Shown: positions 7,000-14,673, counted from the stretch's first letter. The stretch: 33,892 bases of DNA from an uncultured Eubacteriales bacterium (GCA_949738935.1 CATJCJ010000312.1:1-33892), one strand, 5' to 3'. Program-made: numbers and translations. Notes: generated by a model not told the origin, from the sequence alone.

Positions 7000-8532
7000 G
7001 TGAAGTTAATTAGAAAAATGTATTTATGTGTAAATTTTAAGAAAGTGTTGTTTTTAAGTTTGTATGTTTTTTCCGTAATGTCTATGAGTTTGTATGTTTT
7101 CGCGGAGGTTCCTGTTGTTAGCGACCCTTCGGAGGCAACTTATATAGGAGATTTGAGGCAAGAGGAAAATAATGCCGATGAGAACATTGGTATTTATAAA
7201 TATAATCCTTTTGAGGAAATTATATCATCAGAAGTTGATGGGGCTGTTATAAATCAGAGAAATTTTTATTTTGATAACGGTGATTTTTTTTGGTTTAGGC
7301 GATATATTTTTCGGGAGAATTCTATTGAGGGAGGAAGATATAATTCCGCTGTTACAATTCCCGGAAATACAATTGAGATTAGATATGTTGACCCTGATAC
7401 TAAACAATGGGTTTTGACAAGTGATTTGGAAAAAGTGAGGGCTGTTAAAACTACTTTGTTTATTAATACTGATACAAACAGCGCTGTTTTGAGTGTTCCA
7501 GGTGTTTATAAAAATTTGTTTACATCAAATACTCTTGAGATTTTGAGGGATGACGAGTATCCTGTCTCTATAACTCACTCAAACGGAAATTATACAATTT
7601 CATTTAGTTTTCCCAAGGATACTTCAAAAATCGGCGAGATATGGTGCTTGCAGTCTAAAAATAAACTTATAGACTGGAAAGATGAGTCTAATTATAATTA
7701 TCTTAGGGTACAGGATTTGTCTTTGGAAAGACGCTGGTCTTGGGACGGTTATTATTTTAAAACTCCGAGTAATTATGTCCCCGGAGGCGAGAATGTTTTG
7801 TATAGACACGCGGCTAACTATACCGGGGCGTCTTTTACAAGATATGGGAAATGTCTCGCTACCATAGATTTGGGTTTTGTTATGACAAGTGTATGTCTTA
7901 AAAATCAAAATAACGAGGGTTATTGGCAAACGGGACCTATGTCTGAGTGGCTTAAGGCTGATTTTGATATAAATGATAATTTTTATGATACTCGTTTCTC
8001 GACAGATTTTGCCGTTAATTTGATTTTCGCTTATAAAAGATATCAGTATAAGCCGTTTTTGGACGGTGCTATAAGGTATGGTAAGTATTTTTTAAAACAC
8101 GCTCAAAATAATCATTATGATTTTGGCGATGGCTGGCTTGTTGAGGATTACGCTCCGTCATCATCTCAGAAGGCTCACAAAAGAACTCATGTTTCGTTAA
8201 ATCATCAAGTTTCGGAAATTAACTTTTTGTATTATTTGTACGATGAGACAAACGATTATAGATTTTCTCAGCTTGCGGATAAGATGCTTAAAGGCATTGA
8301 GAATACAAAGACAAATTGGGTTCGTGAGGACGGAAATTTAAATTACGCTCTTATGTACAACGGAACAAATAATGTTATGGTTGATTATCCTTATTTGACG
8401 TATAATGATTTATTTGAGCTTAGGAATATTTTGAGTGGTTATGGCATGCAAAATGTCGCTGTAAATTATCTTATGGAATGTAAAAAGAATTATATGGACA
8501 AAAATGGTATTACTGAGTATAGAAAAAAATAA
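7000..8532 (+). CDS. Secreted protein related to D-glucuronyl C5-epimerases
   Basis: The 510-residue product has a signal peptide (about 1-35, hydrophobic core then YVFA) and an N-terminal beta-rich half. The C-terminal half resembles the C5-epimerase C-terminal alpha-barrel, with SLERRWSWDGYYF near 230, FSTDFAVNLIFAYKRY near 330, and SLNHQVSEINFLYYLYDETNDYRFSQLADKML near 400-430. In that superfamily such domains invert the C5 carbon of uronic acids in polysaccharides, or act as lyases. The substrate here is unknown. Start GTG 7000 is supported by AAGGG nine bases upstream; an in-frame ATG at 7018 has no site and would shorten the signal peptide. It is a single-gene unit. The superfamily placement is fairly likely; the reaction is inference. 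Confidence 0.6.
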   Translation: MKLIRKMYLCVNFKKVLFLSLYVFSVMSMSLYVFAEVPVVSDPSEATYIGDLRQEENNADENIGIYKYNPFEEIISSEVDGAVINQRNFYFDNGDFFWFRRYIFRENSIEGGRYNSAVTIPGNTIEIRYVDPDTKQWVLTSDLEKVRAVKTTLFINTDTNSAVLSVPGVYKNLFTSNTLEILRDDEYPVSITHSNGNYTISFSFPKDTSKIGEIWCLQSKNKLIDWKDESNYNYLRVQDLSLERRWSWDGYYFKTPSNYVPGGENVLYRHAANYTGASFTRYGKCLATIDLGFVMTSVCLKNQNNEGYWQTGPMSEWLKADFDINDNFYDTRFSTDFAVNLIFAYKRYQYKPFLDGAIRYGKYFLKHAQNNHYDFGDGWLVEDYAPSSSQKAHKRTHVSLNHQVSEINFLYYLYDETNDYRFSQLADKMLKGIENTKTNWVREDGNLNYALMYNGTNNVMVDYPYLTYNDLFELRNILSGYGMQNVAVNYLMECKKNYMDKNGITEYRKK

Positions 8533-8541
8533 AATCAGCTT

Positions 8542-8695
8542 GTGGGCGTAAAGCTCCATACACGCTGAGTTAAAACCATGAGACGCTGTCCCATATTCCG
8601 CAAGAGTTTTTGTCTCGTTTTTTTCAAAAAGCGAGCGGAGTTTGAGATGGAGCCTAAAGTTTTTGTTAATTTAGTGTATATGGTGTAAAGCCCAC
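8542..8695. repeat. Hairpin-repeat copy flanked by GTGGGC/GCCCAC
   Basis: An element of about 154 bp is bounded by GTGGGC (8542) and GCCCAC (8690), with inner ends CCATACAC (8556) and GTGTATATGG (8674). Inside are the family landmarks GAGACGCTGTCCCATATTCCGCAAG and TTTTTCAAAAAGCGAGCGGAGTTTGAG, shared with 1-410, 14833-15003 and 26391-26491. Its internal hairpins are more degraded than in the 14.9-kb copy. It starts nine bases after the preceding gene. Confidence 0.55.
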
Positions 8696-8708
8696 GGCTT
8701 TATTTTAT

Positions 8709-8758
8709 AAACACCGCGCAAAAGATAATAAAAAATAATTTTGAATTGTATGGTGTTT
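8709..8758. repeat. Short inverted-repeat element, ACACCGC family
   Basis: AAACACCGCGCAAAA at the left and ATGGTGTTTTTT at the right are inverted, imperfect ends of a 50-bp unit. The sequence AATAAAAAATAATTTTGAATT inside resembles the larger element at 8887-9026, so this looks like an internally deleted copy. Confidence 0.45.
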
Positions 8759-8825
8759 TTTTAAATAACTTTTTAGCGAGGCAATAAAATAATGAGCAAA
8801 AAACTCTAAAAAAGGTGTGATTATT

Positions 8826-8876
8826 GGAATGTATTTGAAAACTAAAATATACATAAAAAGTTATAAAAAGTAAAAC
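8826..8876. repeat. Half copy of the GCGTATCTGAAAAC element
   Basis: GAATGTATTTGAAAACTAAAATATACATAAAAAGTTATAAAAAGTAAAACG-like sequence here aligns base for base, with scattered changes, to the left half of the element at 33561-33704. The right half is missing. Confidence 0.5.
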
Positions 8877-8886
8877 GGGGTTTTAG

Positions 8887-9026
8887 GGAAACACCGCACA
8901 AAGAGGAAATAAAAATAATTTTGCAAAAAAATACGCTCCAAGCGGGTTTAAAAACCCGCACTTCTGCTAAATTTTTTTGCCGCTCACGCTAAAATCATTT
9001 TTATTTTTGAATTATGCGGTATTTCC
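8887..9026. mobile_element. 140-bp MITE-like element, ACACCGC family
   Basis: The ends are GGAAACACCGCACAA (8887) and the complement of GGAAATACCGCATAATT (ending 9026). TTAG is present on both sides (8883-8886 and 9027-9030) and may be a target duplication. The interior has a perfect hairpin GCGGGTT/AACCCGC and no ORF. Relics of this family are at 6803-6846, 8709-8758 and about 11946-11966 (GAATTATGCGTTATTGCCTTA). Confidence 0.55.
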
Positions 9027-9131
9027 TTAGGTAATTTTATTATGGATACGGAGTTTTTAGATATGCTTGGAGAGATTTTTTGTTTCATGTTAAAAGTTTT
9101 GTGAATTGCTGTAAAAAAGGAGATGTTTGAT

Positions 9132-9662
9132 TTGAGTGAGAAAGAAAAACCGATTGTTGGCGTGATTATGGGAAGTGATTCGGATTTGCCTGTTATGCGA
9201 GAGGCGGCAGAAGTTTTGGAAGAGTTTGGCGTACCTTATGAGATTACCATTGTTTCAGCTCACAGAACTCCTGAGAGAATGTATGATTATGCTAAGACAG
9301 CCAGGGAACGAGGTATTAAAATTATTATAGCCGGCGCGGGCGGAGCCGCTCATCTTCCGGGAATGACTGCCGCTATTACTTCTTTGCCTGTTATTGGGGT
9401 TCCTGTTAAAACTAAAACTTTGAATGGTGTTGATTCTCTCTATTCTATTGTTCAAATGCCGGGAGGTATTCCTGTCGCTACAGTCGCTATAAATGGAGCT
9501 AAAAATGCTGGATTGCTTGCTGTTCAAATTTTGGGTGCTTTTGATATTGAAATTGAAAGAAAAGTTTCTAAATATAAGCGAAATTTACAAAATTCAGTTG
9601 AAATAAAGGCTGAAAACCTCGAAAATGAACATTTTTCAAAATATATTGAAAAATTTCTTTAA
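9132..9662 (+). CDS. purE: N5-carboxyaminoimidazole ribonucleotide mutase
   Basis: PurE converts N5-CAIR to CAIR in purine synthesis. The class I motifs are present: [13 protein letters not shown] near the start, [13 protein letters not shown], and [14 protein letters not shown], followed by [25 protein letters not shown]. Length (about 176) is slightly above the usual 160-170 because of a 25-residue polar C-terminal tail. The start is chosen from the ribosome site: AAGGAG at 9117-9122 directly abuts the ATG at 9123, which is too close, but is nine bases from the in-frame TTG at 9132. No other pur genes adjoin it. The upstream 600 bases are repeats, and I found no convincing promoter or purine riboswitch. 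Confidence 0.93.
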   Translation: MSEKEKPIVGVIMGSDSDLPVMREAAEVLEEFGVPYEITIVSAHRTPERMYDYAKTARERGIKIIIAGAGGAAHLPGMTAAITSLPVIGVPVKTKTLNGVDSLYSIVQMPGGIPVATVAINGAKNAGLLAVQILGAFDIEIERKVSKYKRNLQNSVEIKAENLENEHFSKYIEKFL

Positions 9663-9668
9663 AAAGAC

Positions 9669-9697
9669 TTGATAAATATTAAAAAATATTATATAAT
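9669..9697 (+). promoter_or_regulatory. Promoter for the XRE regulator
   Basis: TTGATA (9669-9674), 17-base spacer, TATAAT (9692-9697). It gives a leader of about 170 bases before ATG 9876. In that leader GAAAACG (about 9816) and CGTTTTC (about 9840) form a 7-bp inverted repeat. Confidence 0.6.
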
Positions 9698-9875
9698 GTA
9701 GGTGGACGGGAATGTTATTTTGATATAGAAGATGTTTTTGTATCTTTATGATTTTCCGATTAAAAAATTTGGTTAACTTGATTTTTTATTATTTTATTAC
9801 CTAAATTCTTGTGAGAAAACGTTAATTGTTTTTTGTCAGCGTTTTCCAAATTTCTAATGACTTGTGGGGGATAAT

Positions 9876-10364
9876 ATGGACAATAGTATGGACTACAGTA
9901 GGGACTATAATAAGATTATTGGTTCGAATATTAGATTTGAACGGCAAAAAAGAGATTTGACTATTGAGGAACTTTCAGAAATTCTTAGTATTGCTCCGGG
10001 ATTTTTGGGGCTTATTGAAAGAGGTCAAAGGGGTACAAGTATTAAAAACTTATGTAGAATAGCCGATTTTTTTAGTATTTCTTTAGATCGGCTTATAACT
10101 CGTCCGGCGGGAACAGTAATTAAATCTGATAAAGAGCGTATGGATGAGAATAATAAAAACGCTCAGCTTAAAGATAAATATAATACTGCCGTAAGTCTTA
10201 TTCATGGTCTTGAAATTAGTGAGCTTGATTTTGTTATTACTACTGTTAAGAGTATGAGAAAACTTACAAAAGGAAGTCTTAGGGATACAAAGGGAAAGTC
10301 TAAGGCTGAGTCGGAAATAGAAGCGGACTTTGAGATTGAGACAGATGTGGAATCGGATGCTTAA
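9876..10364 (+). CDS. XRE-family helix-turn-helix regulator
   Basis: Residues about 10-70 form a Cro/C1-type helix-turn-helix: IGSNIRFERQKRDLTIEELSEILSIAPGFLGLIERGQRGTSIKNLCRIADFFSISLDRLI. The rest of the 162 residues is a linker, a helical stretch (AVSLIHGLEISELDFVITTVKSMRKL) that may dimerise, and an acidic tail (ESEIEADFEIETDVESD). Similar small proteins are common in Clostridia; targets cannot be read from the sequence. A GTG at 9864 would add four residues, but it overlaps the GGGGGA ribosome site that serves ATG 9876. It is transcribed alone from the promoter at 9669 and converges on the parvulin gene. Confidence 0.85.
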   Translation: MDNSMDYSRDYNKIIGSNIRFERQKRDLTIEELSEILSIAPGFLGLIERGQRGTSIKNLCRIADFFSISLDRLITRPAGTVIKSDKERMDENNKNAQLKDKYNTAVSLIHGLEISELDFVITTVKSMRKLTKGSLRDTKGKSKAESEIEADFEIETDVESDA

Positions 10365-10527
10365 AAATAGTTTAAATCGGCGTGTTTTTAGGTGTGCTTG
10401 AACATATATATTATTTCTTTTGTAAAGAGGGGCGTTTTTTAAAGCTTTATTTTGTTTTTTAAAATGCCTTTTAAAGTTAAGAGACTTATATTCAGAATAA
10501 TTTTCGGGTAAATCTCTTATTTTTATG

Positions 10528-10576
10528 TATACAAAATTAAAGCGCGGGGATATTTTTTTAGCCTCGCGCTTAATTT
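10528..10576. terminator. Terminator between XRE regulator and parvulin genes
   Basis: AAATTAAAGCGCGGGG pairs with CCTCGCGCTTAATTT around an A/T-rich loop. There is one G-U pair and a small offset, with A-rich and T-rich borders that allow use from both sides. It sits 3 bases beyond the stop of the minus-strand gene. Confidence 0.75.
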
Positions 10577-10578
10577 TT

Positions 10579-11577
10579 TTATATATCATTAATGTTTATT
10601 TTTGAAAATATTTCGTTATTTATTTCAATTGGAAACTCGCTCAGCCATTTTTCACTTTGCCGCTGATACATTTCTTGTTTTTTCTTTTGAGTGTATTCCT
10701 CATTAACTGTTTTTTCGAGGATTTCCATATTCGGTTCCTCAATTTTTGTAATATATACTATATAAAAACCGTTGTATGAGGTTATTATGTCTGTTGTCTC
10801 ATTTTCTTTGGCGACAGAGTAAACCGCTGCTTCAACATTGCTTTCAAGTAATCCTTTTTTCATTAATATTTCATTTTTTTGAGGACTTTCGGAATACTTG
10901 TTTACAAGTTGGTCAAAGTCCACGCCTTTTTTTACTAAATTGTGTATTTCTTTCATTTGATTGTATACTTCATCATAGTTATTCTTTTTTTTATCAAAAG
11001 ATTTAAAGATATATTTTATTTTTATATTTTTTAAATCATATTTGTTTTTTTCCCAGTATTCGTTAAAATATGTCTTTAGTTCTTTGTCGCTTATGTGAAA
11101 ACCATTTGTTATATATTCAAATACCTTTTTTTGAATTTGACCTTCTTTTATTATATTGTAAACGTCGTCTTGATTTATGTCAAAACTTTTCGCGCGGTCT
11201 TCTCCAAGTTCGTTATAAAATCTTTCAGCTTCAGTTTTTATGTTTTCCTGTTCGTCATTGGAAAAGGCTATATTTAATTTCTCGAATTGAGCTAACGCTG
11301 TTTTGACAGTGGCTATGGAGGATATTGCTTGCTGTTTGGCTACGTTTTCCGCTGAAGCGCCGTCAATATCAGTTTCCCATATATCCATTCCTCCTGTTTC
11401 CTCAAAGAATTTTTTTTGTTCGTAAAGATAAACTTTGTATTCGTTTGGAAAGACTTTAATGTCTCCTATTTTGCATACATAGTCGTTGTTTAACGAGCGA
11501 AACGTTAATATTATGGCTGCCGCGGATATTGCTAAGACAATGGTAAAAAATATTATTACAAAAATTTTTTTCTTCAT
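10579..11577 (-). CDS. Membrane-anchored parvulin-like peptidyl-prolyl isomerase (SurA/PrsA type)
   Basis: The 332-residue product has an N-terminal transmembrane anchor (about 4-27) and a SurA-N-like helical domain (about 40-175). A parvulin-like region follows at about 185-285, with IKIKYIFKSF, VDFDQLVNKYSESPQKN, then GLLESNVEAAVYSVAKENETTDIITSYNGFYIVYI. Such proteins help exported proteins fold outside the membrane. The usual GGDLG turn of active parvulins is replaced by EILMKKGLL, so isomerase activity is uncertain and a chaperone role is more likely. Unlike PrsA there is no lipobox cysteine. Start ATG at 11577. The gene stands alone on the minus strand with a terminator directly downstream. 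Confidence 0.8.
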   Translation of the reverse strand: MKKKIFVIIFFTIVLAISAAAIILTFRSLNNDYVCKIGDIKVFPNEYKVYLYEQKKFFEETGGMDIWETDIDGASAENVAKQQAISSIATVKTALAQFEKLNIAFSNDEQENIKTEAERFYNELGEDRAKSFDINQDDVYNIIKEGQIQKKVFEYITNGFHISDKELKTYFNEYWEKNKYDLKNIKIKYIFKSFDKKKNNYDEVYNQMKEIHNLVKKGVDFDQLVNKYSESPQKNEILMKKGLLESNVEAAVYSVAKENETTDIITSYNGFYIVYITKIEEPNMEILEKTVNEEYTQKKKQEMYQRQSEKWLSEFPIEINNEIFSKININDI

Positions 11578-12117
11578 TTTTTATACCCCATTTTATACCT
11601 CTTTTAAAATTTATCAAGCACGCCCCTATAATATATTATTTACAGAAATTATAGAATAAAATATTTTTTTTGACTGTCGAAATTAATGTAACATTATATA
11701 AATTCTGCGGATTTGAGTTTGTTAATGCATTGCCTTTATAATATTATACCTCATACGCTCAAACACTTCAAAGGATTTTTTGTTATGTAACAAAGATGTA
11801 ATATTGTGAGTAATCACAGCTATATTTACAGTAATCCAACCTAGGGCATATCTGAAAATAGACAAGTTTGATGACTAAAATTTATTTTTAAATTGGATTG
11901 TTATAGATTTATTTTTAGAGATATTTGACTGAATTTGTCTTGCTGAATTATGCGTTATTGCCTTAAAAAAATAAACTATTTTTCTGTTGAGATATTTTAT
12001 TAGGAATTTTTTACAAAATGGAGTATTTTTTTTCGTATTATGTGAATAATAGTTATAAGATATATTTGGTGATATATTTGTAAAAACGCTGATTTTGCGA
12101 TAAATCTAATATTATTT
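11578..12117. other. Gene-free region with repeat remnants
   Basis: No ORF with a ribosome site was found. At 11842-11858 is TAGGGCATATCTGAAAA, the terminal sequence of the GCGTATCTGAAAAC element, with no matching right end. At about 11946-11966, GAATTATGCGTTATTGCCTTA matches the right end of the 8887-9026 element. TTGTTATGTAACAA (about 11784) is a small palindrome. The rest is unassigned AT-rich sequence. Confidence 0.5.
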
Positions 12118-12146
12118 TTGATTTAGGAAAGAAAATGTGGTATAAT
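12118..12146 (+). promoter_or_regulatory. carD-like gene promoter
   Basis: TTGATT (12118-12123), a 17-base spacer and TATAAT (12141-12146) with an extended TG-G before the -10. The leader to GTG 12320 is about 165 bases and contains AACTTAGTGCGTATTG (about 12241), a remnant of the hairpin-repeat family end. Confidence 0.65.
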
Positions 12147-12319
12147 GTAATTGAATTGGAAAGAAGAGGTTTTTTTATTTGAGGATGCTGACGGAAAATT
12201 AAATTTGTTTTTAAACCTTGGAAAACAATTTATGCTTGAAACTTAGTGCGTATTGAAAATTAAAACGCGTATGGAAATCGTAAAAGTAAAATATTGAAGG
12301 CACAAAGGAGGGTGTATAT

Positions 12320-12793
12320 GTGTTTAATATAGGCGATAAAATAGTTTATCCTATGTATGGCGCCGGAGTTATTGAGGGAATGGAAGAAAAAATTATTGAT
12401 GGTGAAAATAAAACGTATTATGTTTTAAAAATTCCCGTCGGTAACTTAAAAATTACTATATCAACAAAAAAAGCTGATACATTGGGGCTTAGGGAAATAT
12501 CAAACTCAACAGAGGTTCTTGGAATTATAAAAGATGTTAAACCGATTGAAATGTCCGAAAATTGGAATCAACGTTATAAAGATAATGTTGAGAGAATTAA
12601 AACAGGTAATCTTGAAAAAGTTGTTCAGGTGTTTAAAACTCTTATTTTTAGGGAAAGAAAGAAAAGTCTTTCAAGCGTTGAGAAAAAGCTGCTTGGAACC
12701 GCGAAACAAATTATTTTAAGTGAAATTATTTTATCTCAGGATATTGAAAAAGAACAAGCTGAAGCTATTTTGGAACAAGCTGTTGTACAATAA
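12320..12793 (+). CDS. CarD/CdnL-type transcriptional regulator
   Basis: The 157-residue product begins MFNIGDKIVYPMYGAGVIEGMEE, the signature of the CarD/CdnL/TRCF RNA-polymerase-interaction domain (about residues 1-60). A helical C-terminal domain follows, with WNQRYKDNVERIKTGNLEKVVQVFKTLIFRERKKSLSSVEKKLLGTAKQIILSEI. These proteins bind the RNA polymerase beta subunit and stabilise open promoter complexes. The start is GTG 12320 behind AAAGGAGGG; the ATG two bases earlier is out of frame and stops after four codons. It is transcribed alone, with repeats downstream. Confidence 0.92.
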   Translation: MFNIGDKIVYPMYGAGVIEGMEEKIIDGENKTYYVLKIPVGNLKITISTKKADTLGLREISNSTEVLGIIKDVKPIEMSENWNQRYKDNVERIKTGNLEKVVQVFKTLIFRERKKSLSSVEKKLLGTAKQIILSEIILSQDIEKEQAEAILEQAVVQ

Positions 12794-12806
12794 AATAAAA
12801 GTTGAT

Positions 12807-12866
12807 ATCGCGTAACGGTAATTTTTTATGGATTCAAATTGAATTTTATAAAATTACGTGATATTA
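12807..12866. other. Imperfect stem-loop downstream of the carD-like gene
   Basis: ATATCGCGTAA (about 12813) pairs with TTACGTGATAT (about 12853), with one G-U pair, around an A/T-rich loop that is itself partly self-complementary (ATTCAAATTGAAT). There is no T run after it. It may help end the carD transcript or be a decayed repeat. Confidence 0.35.
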
Positions 12867-12870
12867 ATTT

Positions 12871-13066
12871 AACGTGAGTTCGATGAAATTTTATAGTTAA
12901 CGGAACCTTTTTCTATCGCAAAAAGGTTCCAAATCTCCAAGAATGCTTTTGAAGCATTAAAAACATTGAGGTTTCACCTCAAACTCAACAAACTTTTTGA
13001 AAAAAGTTTGACAAAAACTTTTGCGCGAAACTACGTTTCGCTGAAAATTTTCGTTGAACTCACGTT
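12871..13066. mobile_element. 196-bp terminal-repeat element made of five perfect hairpins
   Basis: The ends AACGTGAGTTC and GAACTCACGTT are inverted, and AATTT flanks both sides (12866-12870, 13067-13071), possibly a target duplication. Inside are five perfect stem-loops in series. They are 12902-12930 (11 bp, GGAACCTTTTT), 12942-12958 (7 bp, AATGCTT), 12966-12982 (7 bp, TTGAGGT), 12989-13010 (10 bp, CAAACTTTTT) and 13025-13041 (7 bp, GCGAAAC). No ORF exists. Hairpins three and four recur in the 14.9-kb repeat with compensatory changes. The 22-base fourth hairpin recurs unchanged at 20642-20663. Confidence 0.75.
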
Positions 13067-13071
13067 AATTT

Positions 13072-13118
13072 AAGGTAATACCGGCTGAAAGTATTTGAGT
13101 TTGCCGGCATTACCTTTT
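13072..13118. terminator. Terminator between the carD-like and DUF1858 genes
   Basis: AAGGTAATACCGGC and GCCGGCATTACCTT form a 14-position stem around a 17-base loop. The one imperfect position is A-C read on the plus strand and G-U on the minus strand. A T run follows on the plus strand. It ends nine bases before the stop of the minus-strand gene and may serve both sides. Confidence 0.7.
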
Positions 13119-13126
13119 TATTTTGA

Positions 13127-13336
13127 CTATTTTCCTTGTTTCTCTAAATAATCATTTATTTCATTTACAAGGTCATCTACCTCAAGACCGTGTACGAATC
13201 CGGCTTCCTCTAAAGTTTCTCCCTGTGCTGAGGGACAGCCTACACAGTGCATTCCCGCGTTCATCAGAATTGGAATTATTCCCCTGTCAAGCGCTATCAT
13301 CTCTGAGATTATCATATCTTTTGTAACTTTAGCCAT
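13127..13336 (-). CDS. DUF1858 domain protein (small CxxC redox-type domain)
   Basis: The 69-residue product consists of one DUF1858 domain. It opens VTKDMIISEMIALDRGIIPILMNAGMHCVGCPSAQGETLEEAGFVHGLEVDDLVNEINDYL, with a single CVGC motif near residue 31. The family is often described as associated with hybrid-cluster proteins and is thought to be redox-active or metal-binding, but no function is proven. The AAGGAGG ribosome site is strong. It lies downstream of the signal peptidase gene on the same strand, with about 115 bases and a weak hairpin between them, so it may be transcribed separately. Confidence 0.88.
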   Translation of the reverse strand: MAKVTKDMIISEMIALDRGIIPILMNAGMHCVGCPSAQGETLEEAGFVHGLEVDDLVNEINDYLEKQGK

Positions 13337-13390
13337 TTTTGTTCCTCCTTGTGAGTAGTTTTTATAGTTTTTATTTATTTGAGTAAAAAT

Positions 13391-13415
13391 CGGCAGGTTT
13401 ATTTTTATTTGCCGG
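13391..13415 (-). terminator. Weak hairpin after the signal peptidase gene
   Basis: On the minus strand CGGCA and TGCCG pair around an A-rich loop, followed by ATTTTTA. The stem is short (5-6 bp), so it is at best a weak terminator. Confidence 0.4.
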
Positions 13416-13450
13416 TGTTGACTTGGTTTATAGTTTATTATAAATGATTG

Positions 13451-14206
13451 TTATTCTTTTTTATTGTCTTTATTGTCATCTATCCACTCTATTGAGGGAT
13501 AATATTTAAATAACGCTTTTCCTAGAATTTTATCTTTTCTTACAAATGTGTTTTTCCAAAAACGAGAGTCTTTTGAGTTATTTCGATTATCGCCAAGCAT
13601 AAAATAGCTGTCTTGGGGAACGTTATATATTAATTCTTTGTTATCTTTTGTCAGTGATATCATATCTTCTTTTTTTGCCAAGAGCTGCATAGGTTCTCTT
13701 ATAAAATAATCGTCTAACGGTGTATCACTATCATTTATATATACTTTTACGTCGTTGTTTTCATCGTATTTTATTGTGACTTTTTCTCCGGGAAGACCTA
13801 TTATTCTTTTTATAAAAAGAGTGTCCTCGTCATCGGGATATTTGAAAACAACTATGTCAAAACGTTCAGGGTCGTCAAAAAGATATGAGAGACGAAACGC
13901 CACAAGCCTGTTTCCCGCGTTTATTGTTGTTTCCATAGATTCTGTCGGGACTACGGCATTTACTATTATAAATGTTGTTATTATAAATGCCAAAATTACC
14001 GCTCCGGCTATTGTGAAAACCCAACTCATTATCTCATGAAGCACACCGTTTTTTTGTTCTTTTTTTTCTGTTGGACTCTCTGAGTTTTTAGGCGGAATTT
14101 CTGAGAGATTATCGATGTTTTCTTTATTATTTTGATTTATTTGAGAATTATTTTCATTAATTTCTATATTATCATCAGTGATATTTTCTTTTTCGTTATC
14201 TGACAT
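13451..14206 (-). CDS. Signal peptidase I
   Basis: This enzyme cleaves signal peptides from exported proteins, many of which are encoded nearby. The single transmembrane helix is at about 62-83. The catalytic serine is Ser90 in VPTESMETT. The catalytic lysine is Lys133 in LFIKRIIGLPGEKV. GDNRNNSKDSRFW is the conserved box near 215. The 251-residue length exceeds that of typical Gram-positive SipS (about 185) because of a 55-residue cytoplasmic N-terminal tail, rich in Asn, Glu and Asp and of low complexity. Start ATG at 14206 is preceded by an AGG-type site. An extended -10 lies upstream on the minus strand. Confidence 0.95.
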   Translation of the reverse strand: MSDNEKENITDDNIEINENNSQINQNNKENIDNLSEIPPKNSESPTEKKEQKNGVLHEIMSWVFTIAGAVILAFIITTFIIVNAVVPTESMETTINAGNRLVAFRLSYLFDDPERFDIVVFKYPDDEDTLFIKRIIGLPGEKVTIKYDENNDVKVYINDSDTPLDDYFIREPMQLLAKKEDMISLTKDNKELIYNVPQDSYFMLGDNRNNSKDSRFWKNTFVRKDKILGKALFKYYPSIEWIDDNKDNKKE

Positions 14207-14331
14207 TGTTATATACCTCGCTTAAGAATAATTTGAAAACACTGTTTTTGGAATAAGACAACAAATACATAATAATGTGAGCAAGTGTTTTCTATACGGA
14301 TTTATACAAAGTTTTGACCCTCGTAAATTAC

Positions 14332-14340
14332 AGTATACCA
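14332..14340 (-). promoter_or_regulatory. Extended -10 promoter for signal peptidase I
   Basis: On the minus strand TGGTATACT (14340-14332) is an extended -10. The -35 region is weak. It is about 125 bases upstream of the ATG. Confidence 0.4.
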
Positions 14341-14427
14341 TAATTATTAAGAAATTAATACAAATTTTTTAAATTTTTTTTAATTTTTTGGGGGTGTTTG
14401 AAATTAGGTCTATGGCGGGAAGTTATC

Positions 14428-14593
14428 TAGGGCGTATCTGAAAACTCATTTGACTATACAAAATGCCTAAATCCGCCATAGCATTGTCAAGAAAATCTTG
14501 ACTTAGGCTCCGGCTAAGCCCGCGATTTCCTTTCCTCGCTATGACAAATTTATTCAATTTGTATATCTCAAAGCAGTTTTCAGATACGCCCTA
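14428..14593. mobile_element. 166-bp MITE-like element, GCGTATCTGAAAAC family, variant interior
   Basis: The terminal inverted repeats are perfect over 19 bases: TAGGGCGTATCTGAAAACT at 14428-14446 and its complement at 14575-14593. The interior differs from the other two full copies and includes the local repeat TCAAGAAAATCTTGA. Each outer end is a TA, consistent with a TA target duplication. There is no ORF. Confidence 0.7.
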
Positions 14594-14673
14594 AAAAAGT
14601 TTTTATGTAAAAATTTTCTCAAATATGGTATACTTATAAAAAATATTGTTTTGGCTCTTTTTTAAAGGTTGTT

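Noticed and set aside
8533-9131. Purine riboswitch or PurR-type leader before purE
   Set aside because: The region is accounted for by repeat elements, and I saw no conserved aptamer core or terminator-antiterminator pair.
12151-12249. A 32-codon frame starting at TTG 12151 upstream of the carD-like gene
   Set aside because: Its start codon lies only four bases after the -10 TATAAT and before the expected transcription start, and it has no ribosome site, so it is not a believable leader peptide.
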